8,095 nt of DNA from Thioalkalivibrio sp. Lineage in GTDB: Bacteria; Pseudomonadota; Gammaproteobacteria; Ectothiorhodospirales; Ectothiorhodospiraceae. This document shows, piece by piece, positions 1 to 6,842 of this stretch. Under the pieces are notes generated by a model. It was not told the DNA's origin. It saw nothing but the letters and a program-made list of their open reading frames with translations, and searched no databases. How positions within the stretch are numbered: the first letter of the stretch is position 1; every line of letters begins with the position of its first letter. The translations under genes and the position numbers were made by a program. The stretch lies in the NCBI GenBank assembly GCA_018224485.1, contig JAGTVE010000234.1, forward strand, positions 1 through 8,095, read 5' to 3'.

Positions 1-1225
1 AGTGCTGCAGACCGAGGGCCGCCACCGCGCGGATCCGCTCGCGCCGCAATGCCTCGCCCAGGGACGCGCCGCGCAGGCCGGCGTCGAGCAGGGGTTGCGG
101 TGACACGTCCATGACCGCCTCGGCGGCCCGGCGGACCGCATCCGCCTGCGCGTAGGCCTGATCGGGAAAGCCGCCGCCTCGTCCCCGATAGTCGGCCTCC
201 ACAGCCTGGAGGAACGGCTCCAGGCCCTCCGGCCGGCGCAGCACGTCGATCGCCTCCAGGAGCTTGACTACCGTCTTCGGCCGCAGCTCGAAGACACGGT
301 GTACCAATCCGTGGTGGCGCGCGACCCTGATTGCGAGATCGCGGTAGCGGTTGGGAACGCGCAGGCGTTCCGCGAGTGCCCGGATCCGGGATACGCCGCG
401 CTCCTCGTGACCCCGGTGGCTCGGCAGAATCTCTGTCGGTGTGTCCCCCTTGCCCAGATCGTGCACCAGCGCGGCAAAACGGACCTCGGGCCGGGTGCTG
501 AGCCGCGCGGCCTGCTCCAGCACCATGAAGGTGTGGACGCCGGCGTCGATCTCCGGGTGATAGCGGGGTGGCTGCGGCACCCCGTAGAGCGCCGAGATCT
601 CGGGGAACAGCACCTCCAGCGCGCCGGTGTCGCGCAGGATCTGGAAGAAGCGGACCGGGGCGGGGCTTGCCAGCGCCTTCTCGCATTCCGCCCAGATCCG
701 TTCCGGAACCAGGGCATCGACCTCGCCGTTGCGAACGAGCTCGCGCAGCATGGCCTCGGTCTCGGGCGCTATGCGAAAGCCCCAGGGGGCGAGCTGTGCG
801 CCGAGACGGGCGACTCGGAGCAGGCGGACGGGGTCCTCGGCAAAGGCACCGGACACATGGCGAAGCACCCGCTCCTCCAGGTCGCGGCGGCCACCGAAGG
901 GATCGATCAGGGTGCCATCGGCGGCCTCGGCCATCGCGTTGATGGTCAGGTCGCGCCGTGCGAGGTCTTCCTGCAGGGTGATCTCGGGCGACGCGTTGAA
1001 GCTGAAGCCGCGATAGCCGCGCGCCGTCTTGCGTTCGGTGCGCGCCAGCGCGTATTCCTCGTGCGTCTGCGGATGCAGGAAGACCGGAAAATCACGTCCC
1101 ACCGGGCGGAAGCCGAGGGACTCCATCCTCTCGGGGGTCGCGCCGACCACCACGTAGTCGCGCTCGGAGACCGGCCGGCCGAGCAGTCGGTCACGCACCG
1201 CGCCGCCGACGAGGAAGATCTCCAT
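1..1225 (-). CDS. cca: Multifunctional CCA tRNA nucleotidyltransferase (3' end cut by window edge)
   Basis: This enzyme adds or repairs the CCA tail of tRNA from CTP and ATP without a template; the gammaproteobacterial long form also carries an HD phosphohydrolase domain. Reading inward from the ATG at 1225-1223, 408 codons are open to the window edge. E. coli Cca has about 412 residues, so only a few residues and the stop are missing. Visible motifs are the class II nucleotidyltransferase start LVGGAVRD (residues 5-12), ERD at 21-23 holding the metal-binding acidic pair, RRDLTINAM at 90-98, EDPVRLLRVARL further on, and the HD motif in LVHDLGK with H255-D256, the same numbers as in E. coli. 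Residue 21 is Glu where E. coli has Asp, which is probably a tolerated acidic swap. The start is fixed by alignment to E. coli; its Shine-Dalgarno sequence is weak. The SDR gene stops 14 bp upstream on the same strand, so the two are probably co-transcribed and perhaps translationally coupled. Confidence 0.96.
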   Translation of the reverse strand, partial: MEIFLVGGAVRDRLLGRPVSERDYVVVGATPERMESLGFRPVGRDFPVFLHPQTHEEYALARTERKTARGYRGFSFNASPEITLQEDLARRDLTINAMAEAADGTLIDPFGGRRDLEERVLRHVSGAFAEDPVRLLRVARLGAQLAPWGFRIAPETEAMLRELVRNGEVDALVPERIWAECEKALASPAPVRFFQILRDTGALEVLFPEISALYGVPQPPRYHPEIDAGVHTFMVLEQAARLSTRPEVRFAALVHDLGKGDTPTEILPSHRGHEERGVSRIRALAERLRVPNRYRDLAIRVARHHGLVHRVFELRPKTVVKLLEAIDVLRRPEGLEPFLQAVEADYRGRGGGFPDQAYAQADAVRRAAEAVMDVSPQPLLDAGLRGASLGEALRRERIRAVAALGLQH

Positions 1226-1239
1226 GATCGCGTGCGGGT

Positions 1240-2181
1240 TTACTCGCGCACTCCCCTGCGCAGACGCTGCATGCGCGCCTGGTGGCCTTCCTGGCCGAGG
1301 TAGGCCGGAGCGACGCTCTCCAGCAGCGTCGGGCAGGGCAGCGTCTCGCCCGTGCAGATGCTGTCCACCGACAGCGATGCCAGGTTGTCGCGGGACAGCG
1401 GTTTCCCGGGCACGAACTCGAGCACCGAGGCCTGTATCTTGCCAGCCCAGTCGGGAAGACCCAGGATCGGACGGCGGCGGCCGCTCAACCGGCCGGCGTA
1501 GCGCACGATTTCGGCCAGCGTATATATGCGCGGACCGCATAGCTCGAAGCCCTTGCCGAAGGTGGAGGGATCCTCAAGGCAGTTAACGAAGTGGTCGGCG
1601 ACGTCGCCGACGAACACGGGCGCGAAGCGGGCATCGGCCCGTGCCAGCGGCATGAAGGGCGAGATCTTCAGCAGCGCCGCAAAGCGGTTCATGAAGGAGT
1701 CACCGGGACCGAAGATCACCGAGGGCCGGAAGACCGTGACCGGGAAGGCGGAAGCGGCGAAGACCGCCTGTTCCGCGGCGCCCTTGCTGCGGAGGTAGTG
1801 ACTTGGCGGATCCTCCATGTCGGCCTTCAGAGCGCTCATCTGCACGAAGCGTCGCACGCCCTGGGACTCCGCGGCCGCCAGTGCCTTTTCCGTCAGCTCC
1901 GTGTGCACCTTGCGAAAGCCGGATCCGTCCCGGCCCTTCTCGTTCAGGATGCCAGCGAGGTTGATGACCGCGTCGGTGCCGGAGAAAAAACCGTTCAGGG
2001 TGCCGGGGTCATGCGTATCCCCGCTGGTCAGCTCCACCTCCGGCATTACCTTGAGGTCGCGGTGCCGCTCGGGATGCCGGGTCAGGATGCGCACCTTGAT
2101 CCCCTTTTCCGCAAGCCGCGCGACGATGTGGCGGCCGACGAAGCCGGTGCCGCCAAGAAGGGAGACGTGCTGGATGGACAT
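1240..2181 (-). CDS. NDUFA9-like atypical SDR / NAD(P)-dependent epimerase family protein
   Basis: A 313-residue Rossmann-fold protein of the atypical short-chain dehydrogenase group related to the complex I accessory subunit NDUFA9. The N-terminal nucleotide-binding loop is LLGGTGFVG, with glycines at 10, 13 and 16 in the GxxGxxG pattern. It is followed by a VINLAGI strand (72-78), QMSALKA (114-120, candidate Ser116) and a YxxxK pair at Tyr129/Lys133. FRPSVIFGPGD (151-161) is typical of NDUFA9-like and NAD-epimerase proteins. There is no signal peptide or membrane segment, so it should be cytosolic or peripheral to the membrane. The start at 2181 is preferred because GGAG lies 8 bases upstream (GGAGAAAACC-ATG) and it places the Rossmann loop at the N terminus. 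The reading frame stays open 41 codons further upstream, but that part looks like spacer. The substrate is unknown: members may bind NAD(P)H in quinone or lipid metabolism, and a role in complex I is not shown by this sequence. cca follows 14 bp downstream. Confidence 0.88.
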   Translation of the reverse strand: MSIQHVSLLGGTGFVGRHIVARLAEKGIKVRILTRHPERHRDLKVMPEVELTSGDTHDPGTLNGFFSGTDAVINLAGILNEKGRDGSGFRKVHTELTEKALAAAESQGVRRFVQMSALKADMEDPPSHYLRSKGAAEQAVFAASAFPVTVFRPSVIFGPGDSFMNRFAALLKISPFMPLARADARFAPVFVGDVADHFVNCLEDPSTFGKGFELCGPRIYTLAEIVRYAGRLSGRRRPILGLPDWAGKIQASVLEFVPGKPLSRDNLASLSVDSICTGETLPCPTLLESVAPAYLGQEGHQARMQRLRRGVRE

Positions 2182-2289
2182 GGTTTTCTCCGGCCTGTCG
2201 GGTTGGCGATGGGTATGCCCCCATATTAACTCGGCGGCACCGCGACCACAGCGATTCCATCCCGCCCGGTCCCGGCATCCCGGGAACCC

Positions 2290-2318
2290 CTGGCAGTGGC
2301 GCAAGTCCGCAGGATTAT
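2290..2318 (+). promoter_or_regulatory. Candidate sigma70-type promoter for the aldehyde dehydrogenase gene
   Basis: CTGGCA (2290-2295) and GATTAT (2313-2318) are separated by exactly 17 bp. Each matches the sigma70 consensus at four of six positions. A transcript would start near 2325 and give a leader of about 55 bases before the ATG at 2381. This is the best pairing I found by eye in the 199-bp divergent spacer. On the other strand, only a lone TAATAT (complement of 2223-2228), without a good -35, is a possible -10 for the SDR gene. Confidence 0.3.
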
Positions 2319-2380
2319 GGAACTCATCAGGCCCGGCCCACGTGCGCCGGACCCGGCACCCCGGTCATCAGGAGGATCAC

Positions 2381-3748
2381 ATGTCTGAAATGATCAGCAT
2401 CAATCCGGCGAACGGTGAACGTCTCGGGACCCGGACGGCACTCGAGGCAGCCGAGGTGGACGCGGCCATCGCGCAGGCGACAGAGCGCTTTCCCGCTTGG
2501 TCGGCACTGCCGGTGCCGGAGCGGGTGGCGGCACTGCGGGGCCTGGCGTCGTCCCTGCGCGAACGCTCGGACACGCTGGCGCGGCTGGCGACCGAGGAGA
2601 TGGGCAAGCGGATCGCCGAGTCGCGCGCGGAGGTCGAGAAGTGCGCGATCCTCTGCGAGTACTATGCCGCGCACGGCCCGGACTTTCTGGTCGACACGAT
2701 GGTGGCATCCGACGCCGGGCGCTCGCTGATCGCCTGGCAGCCGCTCGGCCCGGTGCTGCTGGTGATGCCGTGGAACTTCCCCTACTGGCAGGCGATGCGC
2801 CAGGTGGTTCCCGCGACGCTGGCGGGGAACACCGTGCTGCTCAAGCACGCCTCCAACGTGCAGGGCTGTGCGGCGGCGCTCGAGGAGGTCTTCCACGCGG
2901 CGGGATTTCCGGAGGGCGTGTTCCGCAACATCGCGATCGGCTCGGACGCGGTGCAGCGCGTGATCGAGGATGCGCGGGTTCGCGGCGTGAGCCTCACCGG
3001 GTCCGAAGGCGCGGGACGCGCGGTGGCCGCGTCGGCCGGCCAGCATCTGAAGAAGACGGTGCTGGAACTGGGCGGGTCGGATGCCTTCATCGTGCTGGCC
3101 GACGCCGATCTTGATCACGTGGTCGAACAGGCGGCGAAGGCGCGCTTCCAGAACAACGGCGAGACCTGCATCGCCGCCAAGCGCTTCATCGTCGAGGAGG
3201 CGGTTGCGGAGCATTTCGTGTCGGGGCTGAAGGCGGCCATCGAGGCGATGCGCGTTGGTGACCCGATGGACGGGGACACCGACCTCGGTCCCCTGGCACG
3301 CGAGGATCTGCTGGACGATCTCCATGACCAGGTGAGCCGGAGCATCGAGGCCGGCGCGGTGTGCGTCACCGGCGGGCAGCGACTGGAGCGCCCGGGGACA
3401 TTCTATGCCCCCACGCTGCTTGATCACGTCCGTCCCGGCATGGCGGCCTTCGAGGAGGAGACCTTCGGGCCGGTCGCCGCGGTGACCCGAGCGGCCGATG
3501 CCGAAGAGGCGGTGGCACTGGCCAATGCGTCGCGCTACGGGCTTGGCGGCAGCGTGTGGACCACGGACCGGACGCGGGGCGAGGCCGTCGCACGGCGGCT
3601 GGAATGCGGGTGCACCTTCGTCAACGGCGTCGTGAAGAGCGACCCCAGGCTGCCGTTCGGCGGCGTGAAGGATTCCGGATACGGTCGCGAACTATCCGCC
3701 CTCGGCATCCGCGAGTTCGTGAATGCGAAGACGGTATGGGTGGACTAA
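2381..3748 (+). CDS. sad: NAD(P)-dependent succinate-semialdehyde dehydrogenase (Sad/YneI type)
   Basis: A 455-residue cytosolic aldehyde dehydrogenase, predicted to oxidise succinate semialdehyde to succinate with NAD(P)+, as at the end of GABA or putrescine breakdown. The ALDH signatures are all present and in order: PWNFP at 130-134 (oxyanion Asn132), LLKHASN with the cofactor-binding Lys, the LTGSEGAG loop at 205-212, general-base Glu229 in LELGGSDAF, catalytic Cys263 in NNGETCIAAKRF, and EEETFGPV near 358-365. The Lys-His in LLKHASN, the LECG..FVNG stretch and the C-terminal KTVW resemble E. coli Sad (YneI) more than GabD, so the substrate call is family-level; another small aldehyde remains possible. 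The start is set by a strong AGGAGG (2370-2375) five bases before ATG; the frame is open far upstream, but that part is antisense to the SDR gene. No GABA transaminase is adjacent, so pathway context is lacking. The stop lies 3 bp from the convergent moaA stop. Confidence 0.9.
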   Translation: MSEMISINPANGERLGTRTALEAAEVDAAIAQATERFPAWSALPVPERVAALRGLASSLRERSDTLARLATEEMGKRIAESRAEVEKCAILCEYYAAHGPDFLVDTMVASDAGRSLIAWQPLGPVLLVMPWNFPYWQAMRQVVPATLAGNTVLLKHASNVQGCAAALEEVFHAAGFPEGVFRNIAIGSDAVQRVIEDARVRGVSLTGSEGAGRAVAASAGQHLKKTVLELGGSDAFIVLADADLDHVVEQAAKARFQNNGETCIAAKRFIVEEAVAEHFVSGLKAAIEAMRVGDPMDGDTDLGPLAREDLLDDLHDQVSRSIEAGAVCVTGGQRLERPGTFYAPTLLDHVRPGMAAFEEETFGPVAAVTRAADAEEAVALANASRYGLGGSVWTTDRTRGEAVARRLECGCTFVNGVVKSDPRLPFGGVKDSGYGRELSALGIREFVNAKTVWVD

Positions 3749-3751
3749 GGG

Positions 3752-4738
3752 CTAGCCGCCGGTCATCGACATGAAGCGCACCACCTTTTCGGGGCGCTCC
3801 CGGAACTCGTGCCGCTCCGGTTTCAGGGCGATGGCCTCCAGGATCGCATCCTCGAGATCCTTATCCGAGCAGCCGGCCCGAAGCCGCGGCCGCAGTTCCA
3901 GCTTGTGCTCGTTGCCGAGACAGGTGTAGATCGTGCCGTCCACCGACAGCCGGACACGGTTGCAGGTCTCGCAGAAGTGCTGGGAGATGGGCGTGATGAA
4001 GCCGATGTGCAGGTCTGTCCCGCCGACCCGCACGTAGCGCGCCGGACCGCCGCCCGGCATCATGCCCGGGATCAGTTCGAAGCGCTGCGCGAGGCGCTCC
4101 TTCACCTGCTGGAGGTCCACGAAACGGCTAGCCGCCTCGCGGCCGGTCTCGCCCATCGGCATGGTCTCGATGAAGCGCAGCGTGAAGCCGTGTTCCAGGC
4201 AGAAGTCGACCATGTCCTCGACCTCGTCCTCATTCACGCCGCCCATCACGACCATGTTGATCTTGATCGGGCGGAACCCGGCCCCCTTCGCGGCCATCAG
4301 CCCGGCGAGCACCTTGTCCAGCTTGCCGGCGGTGACTTCCCGGAAGACCTCCGGTTTCAGCGAATCGAGACTCACGTTGATGCGACGCACACCGCCGGCG
4401 AACAGCGCCTCGGCGGATTTCGCCAAGCGGGTGGCATTGGTGGACAGGGAGATGTCCTCCACGCCGGGCAGGGCGGAGAGCCTTTCCGCCAGATCGGGCA
4501 GATCCCGGCGCACCAGCGGTTCGCCGCCCGTCAGGCGAATGCGGCGGGTGCCGAGGCGGGCGAAGGCCGCCATCACGCGCTCGAGTTCGTCGAAGCTGAG
4601 CCAGTGCTCCGGCTCTTCGAAGTCCCGGAACCCGCGCGGCATGCAGTAAAAGCAGCGCAGGTCGCAGCGGTCGGTCACGGACACCCGAACGTATTCGATG
4701 CGACGGCCGAAGGGATCGACGAGGGCTGTGTCAGTCAT
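3752..4738 (-). CDS. moaA: GTP 3',8-cyclase MoaA (molybdenum cofactor biosynthesis)
   Basis: A radical-SAM enzyme that, with MoaC, converts GTP to cyclic pyranopterin monophosphate, the first step of molybdenum cofactor synthesis. The product has 328 residues (E. coli 329). The N-terminal [4Fe-4S]/SAM motif is CDLRCFYC, Cys25, 29 and 32 in CxxxCxxC spacing. The SAM-contacting GGEP follows in RLTGGEPLVRRD. The C-terminal cluster that binds GTP is Cys256, Cys259 and Cys273 (CX2CX13C). The protein ends in Gly-Gly, the conserved tail needed for MoaA activity in studied homologues. The start at 4738 puts the cysteines within one residue of E. coli numbering, but its Shine-Dalgarno is poor. An in-frame ATG at 4774, behind a purine-rich GGGGGAA, would add 12 residues and cannot be excluded. 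No other moa, moe or mob gene is in the window, so moaA looks monocistronic. It implies that molybdoenzymes are encoded elsewhere. Confidence 0.96.
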   Translation of the reverse strand: MTDTALVDPFGRRIEYVRVSVTDRCDLRCFYCMPRGFRDFEEPEHWLSFDELERVMAAFARLGTRRIRLTGGEPLVRRDLPDLAERLSALPGVEDISLSTNATRLAKSAEALFAGGVRRINVSLDSLKPEVFREVTAGKLDKVLAGLMAAKGAGFRPIKINMVVMGGVNEDEVEDMVDFCLEHGFTLRFIETMPMGETGREAASRFVDLQQVKERLAQRFELIPGMMPGGGPARYVRVGGTDLHIGFITPISQHFCETCNRVRLSVDGTIYTCLGNEHKLELRPRLRAGCSDKDLEDAILEAIALKPERHEFRERPEKVVRFMSMTGG

Positions 4739-4811
4739 GACGACGAGAGTAGTCGAAAAAACGGATTGTGCCATTTCCCCCAGCCGGCACGGCGGATACC
4801 CCCTACCCGGT

Positions 4812-4832
4812 CGGATACGCATCGCGTATAGT
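4812..4832 (+). promoter_or_regulatory. Inverted repeat overlapping a possible -10 element in the moaA-pfp spacer
   Basis: ATACGC (4815-4820) and GCGTAT (4824-4829) form a perfect 6-bp dyad around a 3-base centre. The right arm overlaps TATAGT (4827-4832), a four-of-six match to a -10 box reading toward pfp. Its left flank, CGGATAC (4812-4818), recurs directly at 4793-4799. A dyad over a -10 box is a usual layout for a repressor site. No good -35 is visible, and the sequence does not identify a regulator. Confidence 0.25.
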
Positions 4833-4840
4833 CGCCAACC

Positions 4841-4851
4841 GTGCCCGGCAC
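4841..4851. promoter_or_regulatory. GTGCC-C-GGCAC palindrome upstream of pfp
   Basis: A perfect 5-bp dyad around one central base. The half-site GGCAC recurs at 4786-4790 and 4860-4864, giving three copies within 80 bp of the divergent spacer. It lies about 25-35 bp upstream of the AT-rich candidate -10 at 4875, a plausible place for an activator or repressor. GGCAC is a common short string in GC-rich DNA, so this is only a candidate. Confidence 0.2.
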
Positions 4852-4870
4852 AGTCTCCTGGCACGCCCGA

Positions 4871-4880
4871 ATTTTAAAAT
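4871..4880 (+). promoter_or_regulatory. Candidate -10 region of the pfp promoter
   Basis: ATTTTAAAAT is a perfect 10-bp A/T palindrome in an otherwise GC-rich region. Within it TAAAAT (4875-4880) matches the TATAAT consensus at five of six positions. A start near 4887 would leave a short leader carrying GGAGA (4900-4904) ahead of the pfp ATG. No recognisable -35 sits 16-18 bp upstream, so an activator or an unlisted sigma factor would be needed. Confidence 0.35.
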
Positions 4881-4910
4881 CCCAAGATCAAAAAGCATCG
4901 GAGACAGAGG

Positions 4911-6119
4911 ATGGCTAAAGTTCTGATTGCACAGGGCGGGGGGCCGACGGCGGTCATCAACCAGTCGATGGTTGGTGCGGTCCTGGAGTCACGCAAGTTC
5001 AACAACGTGGACTTGGTCTACGGCGCATTCCACGGGGTGCGCGGCATCGTCGACGAGGAGCTCCTCGACCTGACGCAGGAGACCACCCACAATCTCGAGA
5101 TGGTGGCGAACACGCCGTCTTCGGCCCTCGGTTCCACCCGGGACAAGCCGGACCTGAAGTACTGCCAGGAGATCTTCAAGGTCCTCCAGGCACACGAGAT
5201 CAGCTACTTCTTCTACATCGGCGGCAACGATTCCTCCGACACGGTGCGCATCGTCAGCGAGGAGGCGCAGAAGGCCAACTACGGAATGCGCTGCATCCAC
5301 ATCCCGAAGACGATCGACAACGATCTGGTGGTGAACGACCACACGCCGGGTTTTCCGTCGGCCGCCCGCTTCGTGGCCCAGGCCTTCATTGGCGCCAATC
5401 TGGACAACTCCGCGCTTCCAGGCATCTACATTGCGGTGGTGATGGGGCGCCACGCCGGTTTCCTGACCGCCGCGTCCGCGCTGGGCAAGAAGTTTCCGGA
5501 TGATGGCCCGCACCTAATCTATCTGCCCGAGCGCGTGTTCGACGTCGAGAAGTTCCTGGCCGACGTCAAGGCGACGATGGATCGCTACGGCCGGTGCGTG
5601 ATCGCGGTGAGCGAGGGGATCCACGACGAGGAAGGCGTGCCGATCGCGGTGAAGCTGGCCAAGAACGTCGAGCAGGACGCCCATGGCAACGTGCAGTTGT
5701 CGGGCACCGGCGCTCTGGCCGACATGCTCTGCGAGGAGATCCGCACCAAGCTCGGCGTGAAGCGGGTGCGTGGCGACACCTTCGGTTACGTGCAGCGCTC
5801 GTTCATCGGCTGCGTCTCCGACGTGGACCAGCGCGAGGCGCGGGAAGTGGGGGAGAAGGCGGTGCAGTACGCGATGTGGGATGACAGCGATGGCTCCGTG
5901 GTCATCGATCGCACCGGTTTCTACTCCTCGGACTATCGTCTCCTTCCGCTGAAAACCGTCGCCGGCAAGACCAAGGTGATGCCGGACGAGTTCATCGCCG
6001 ACTCCGGCACCGACGTGACCGATGCCTTCCGGCTCTATCTGCGGCCGCTGCTGGGGTCGGGAATGCCTGATGCCTACCGGCTGCGACAGAACCTGGTGCC
6101 ACGGGTACTGAATCCCTGA
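4911..6119 (+). CDS. pfp: Pyrophosphate-dependent 6-phosphofructokinase
   Basis: A 402-residue phosphofructokinase predicted to use pyrophosphate rather than ATP, reversibly converting fructose 6-phosphate to fructose 1,6-bisphosphate in the cytosol. The N terminus MAKVLIAQGGGPTAVIN is the phosphate-binding start of the family. The donor site reads GGNDS (104-108): Asp107 stands where ATP-PFKs have the Gly of GGDGS, the replacement linked to PPi use. The catalytic segment is PKTIDND (132-138), with Lys133 where ATP enzymes have Gly, a second PPi marker, and Asp136/Asp138 as the catalytic acids. MGR (178-180) and SEGIHDEEG bind the sugar phosphate. Asn106 replaces the first Asp of the common GGDD motif. 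In Calvin-cycle and methylotrophic bacteria related enzymes also act on sedoheptulose phosphates, so that activity is possible here by analogy. GGAGA lies six bases before the ATG. pfp is transcribed divergently from moaA and convergently with adk. Confidence 0.93.
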   Translation: MAKVLIAQGGGPTAVINQSMVGAVLESRKFNNVDLVYGAFHGVRGIVDEELLDLTQETTHNLEMVANTPSSALGSTRDKPDLKYCQEIFKVLQAHEISYFFYIGGNDSSDTVRIVSEEAQKANYGMRCIHIPKTIDNDLVVNDHTPGFPSAARFVAQAFIGANLDNSALPGIYIAVVMGRHAGFLTAASALGKKFPDDGPHLIYLPERVFDVEKFLADVKATMDRYGRCVIAVSEGIHDEEGVPIAVKLAKNVEQDAHGNVQLSGTGALADMLCEEIRTKLGVKRVRGDTFGYVQRSFIGCVSDVDQREAREVGEKAVQYAMWDDSDGSVVIDRTGFYSSDYRLLPLKTVAGKTKVMPDEFIADSGTDVTDAFRLYLRPLLGSGMPDAYRLRQNLVPRVLNP

Positions 6120-6140
6120 ACCAGAGGGGTCTTCACCCGC

Positions 6141-6170
6141 CTCCCCTCTCCCGCAAGCGGGAGAGGGGAG
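6141..6170. repeat. Perfect 14-bp inverted repeat between convergent pfp and adk
   Basis: The arms 6141-6154 and 6157-6170 are exact reverse complements with only AA between them. In RNA the innermost pair would open to a CAAG loop, leaving a 13-bp, very GC-rich stem. It sits 21 bp after the pfp stop and 18 bp from the adk stop, so it could act as a bidirectional transcription end or 3' RNA stabiliser. Neither strand has a following T-run, so it is not a classical intrinsic terminator. The core, CCTCTCCCGC facing GCGGGAGAGG, resembles palindromes often dispersed between genes in proteobacterial genomes (from memory). A second, weaker stem is possible between AGAGGGG (6123-6129) and CCCCTCT (6143-6149). 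Confidence 0.65.
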
Positions 6171-6188
6171 AAATGCCGGACTTTCACG

Positions 6189-6842
6189 TTAACCCAGGGC
6201 CTTGAAGATCTGGTCCCGGATGTCGGTGACCGACCCCACGCCCTCGATCCTCACGTAACGTGGGGCATCCGGGTCACCACTCTCCGCCCACTTCGAGTAG
6301 AAGTCGACCAGCGGCTTGGTCTGGCTGTGATAGACCTCGAGGCGCTTGCGCACGGTCTCTTCCTGGTCGTCCTCGCGCTGGATGAGCGGCTCGTCGGTGA
6401 GGTCGTCCCTGCCTTCGATACGCGGCGGGTTGAAGATAACGTGGTAGGTTCGGCCCGAGGCGGGATGCACGCGGCGGCCGCTCATGCGGTTGATGATCTC
6501 GTCGTCGTCCACGTCGATCTGGACCACGAAATCCAGCGTGATACCGTCGTCCTTCAGGGCCTCGGCCTGGGGGATGGTGCGCGGGAAGCCGTCGAACAGG
6601 AATCCCTTCGCGCAATCCGGCTGCTGCAGGCGCTCCTTGATCAGACCCAAGATGATGTCGTCCGAGACCAGTCCGCCAGCGTCCATCACCTTCTTCGCTT
6701 CCATGCCGAGTGGGGTACCTGCCTTCACCGCGGCGCGCAGCATGTCGCCGGTCGAGATCTGCGGGATGCCGTAGCGCTCGCAGATGTACTGGGCCTGCGT
6801 GCCCTTGCCGGCGCCCGGCGGGCCCAAGAGAATCAATCGCAT
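6189..6842 (-). CDS. adk: Adenylate kinase
   Basis: Catalyses ATP + AMP to 2 ADP in the cytosol, setting the adenylate energy charge. The product has 217 residues, close to E. coli (214), and is complete. The P-loop GPPGAGKGT is at 7-15 (Lys13). The AMP-binding segment STGDMLRA starts at 30, and DGFPRT is at 84-89. The long LID domain spans about 122-159 and has no cysteines, so it is the zinc-free type of Gram-negative enzymes. Arg123, Arg156 and Arg167 fall at E. coli positions. The start is supported by AAGGAG (complement of 6850-6855) seven bases before the ATG. Upstream the gene faces the uncharacterised plus-strand gene across a 151-bp spacer; downstream it converges with pfp. CATACT (complement of 6868-6873) is the only -10-like sequence near its start and has no good -35. 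Confidence 0.97.
   Translation of the reverse strand: MRLILLGPPGAGKGTQAQYICERYGIPQISTGDMLRAAVKAGTPLGMEAKKVMDAGGLVSDDIILGLIKERLQQPDCAKGFLFDGFPRTIPQAEALKDDGITLDFVVQIDVDDDEIINRMSGRRVHPASGRTYHVIFNPPRIEGRDDLTDEPLIQREDDQEETVRKRLEVYHSQTKPLVDFYSKWAESGDPDAPRYVRIEGVGSVTDIRDQIFKALG

Noticed and set aside
1165..1170. A defective catalytic site in Cca because Glu21 replaces the Asp of E. coli
   Set aside because: The acidic pair is kept as Glu21/Asp23, all other motifs are intact, and I believe Glu is common here in related proteins, so loss of function is not supported.
299..1303. A 334-codon plus-strand open frame opposite cca
   Set aside because: It is antisense to a gene with clear Cca motifs throughout. 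High GC makes stops rare on the opposite strand, and the translation shows no recognisable motif.
1817..2380. An N-terminal extension of the aldehyde dehydrogenase reading frame
   Set aside because: The in-frame upstream part is antisense to the SDR gene and then crosses the spacer. The AGGAGG site at 2370-2375 and the family's usual length fix the start at 2381.
2327..3427. A 366-codon minus-strand open frame opposite the aldehyde dehydrogenase gene
   Set aside because: The plus strand carries every ALDH catalytic motif in order. The antisense product is Arg/His-rich and of low information, typical of a codon-bias shadow.
3809..4831. A 340-codon plus-strand open frame opposite moaA
   Set aside because: MoaA cluster motifs and the Gly-Gly tail establish the minus-strand gene. 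The antisense product lacks motifs and a ribosome site.
4859..4880. A possible sigma54 promoter (TGGCAC followed by an AT-rich stretch)
   Set aside because: The -24-like TGGCAC is present at the right edge of the spacer, but the essential GC of the -12 element is missing; the corresponding bases are A/T.
6141..6170. A classical Rho-independent terminator
   Set aside because: The stem is strong but neither strand has a following T-tract, so I list it as an inverted repeat with only possible terminator function.
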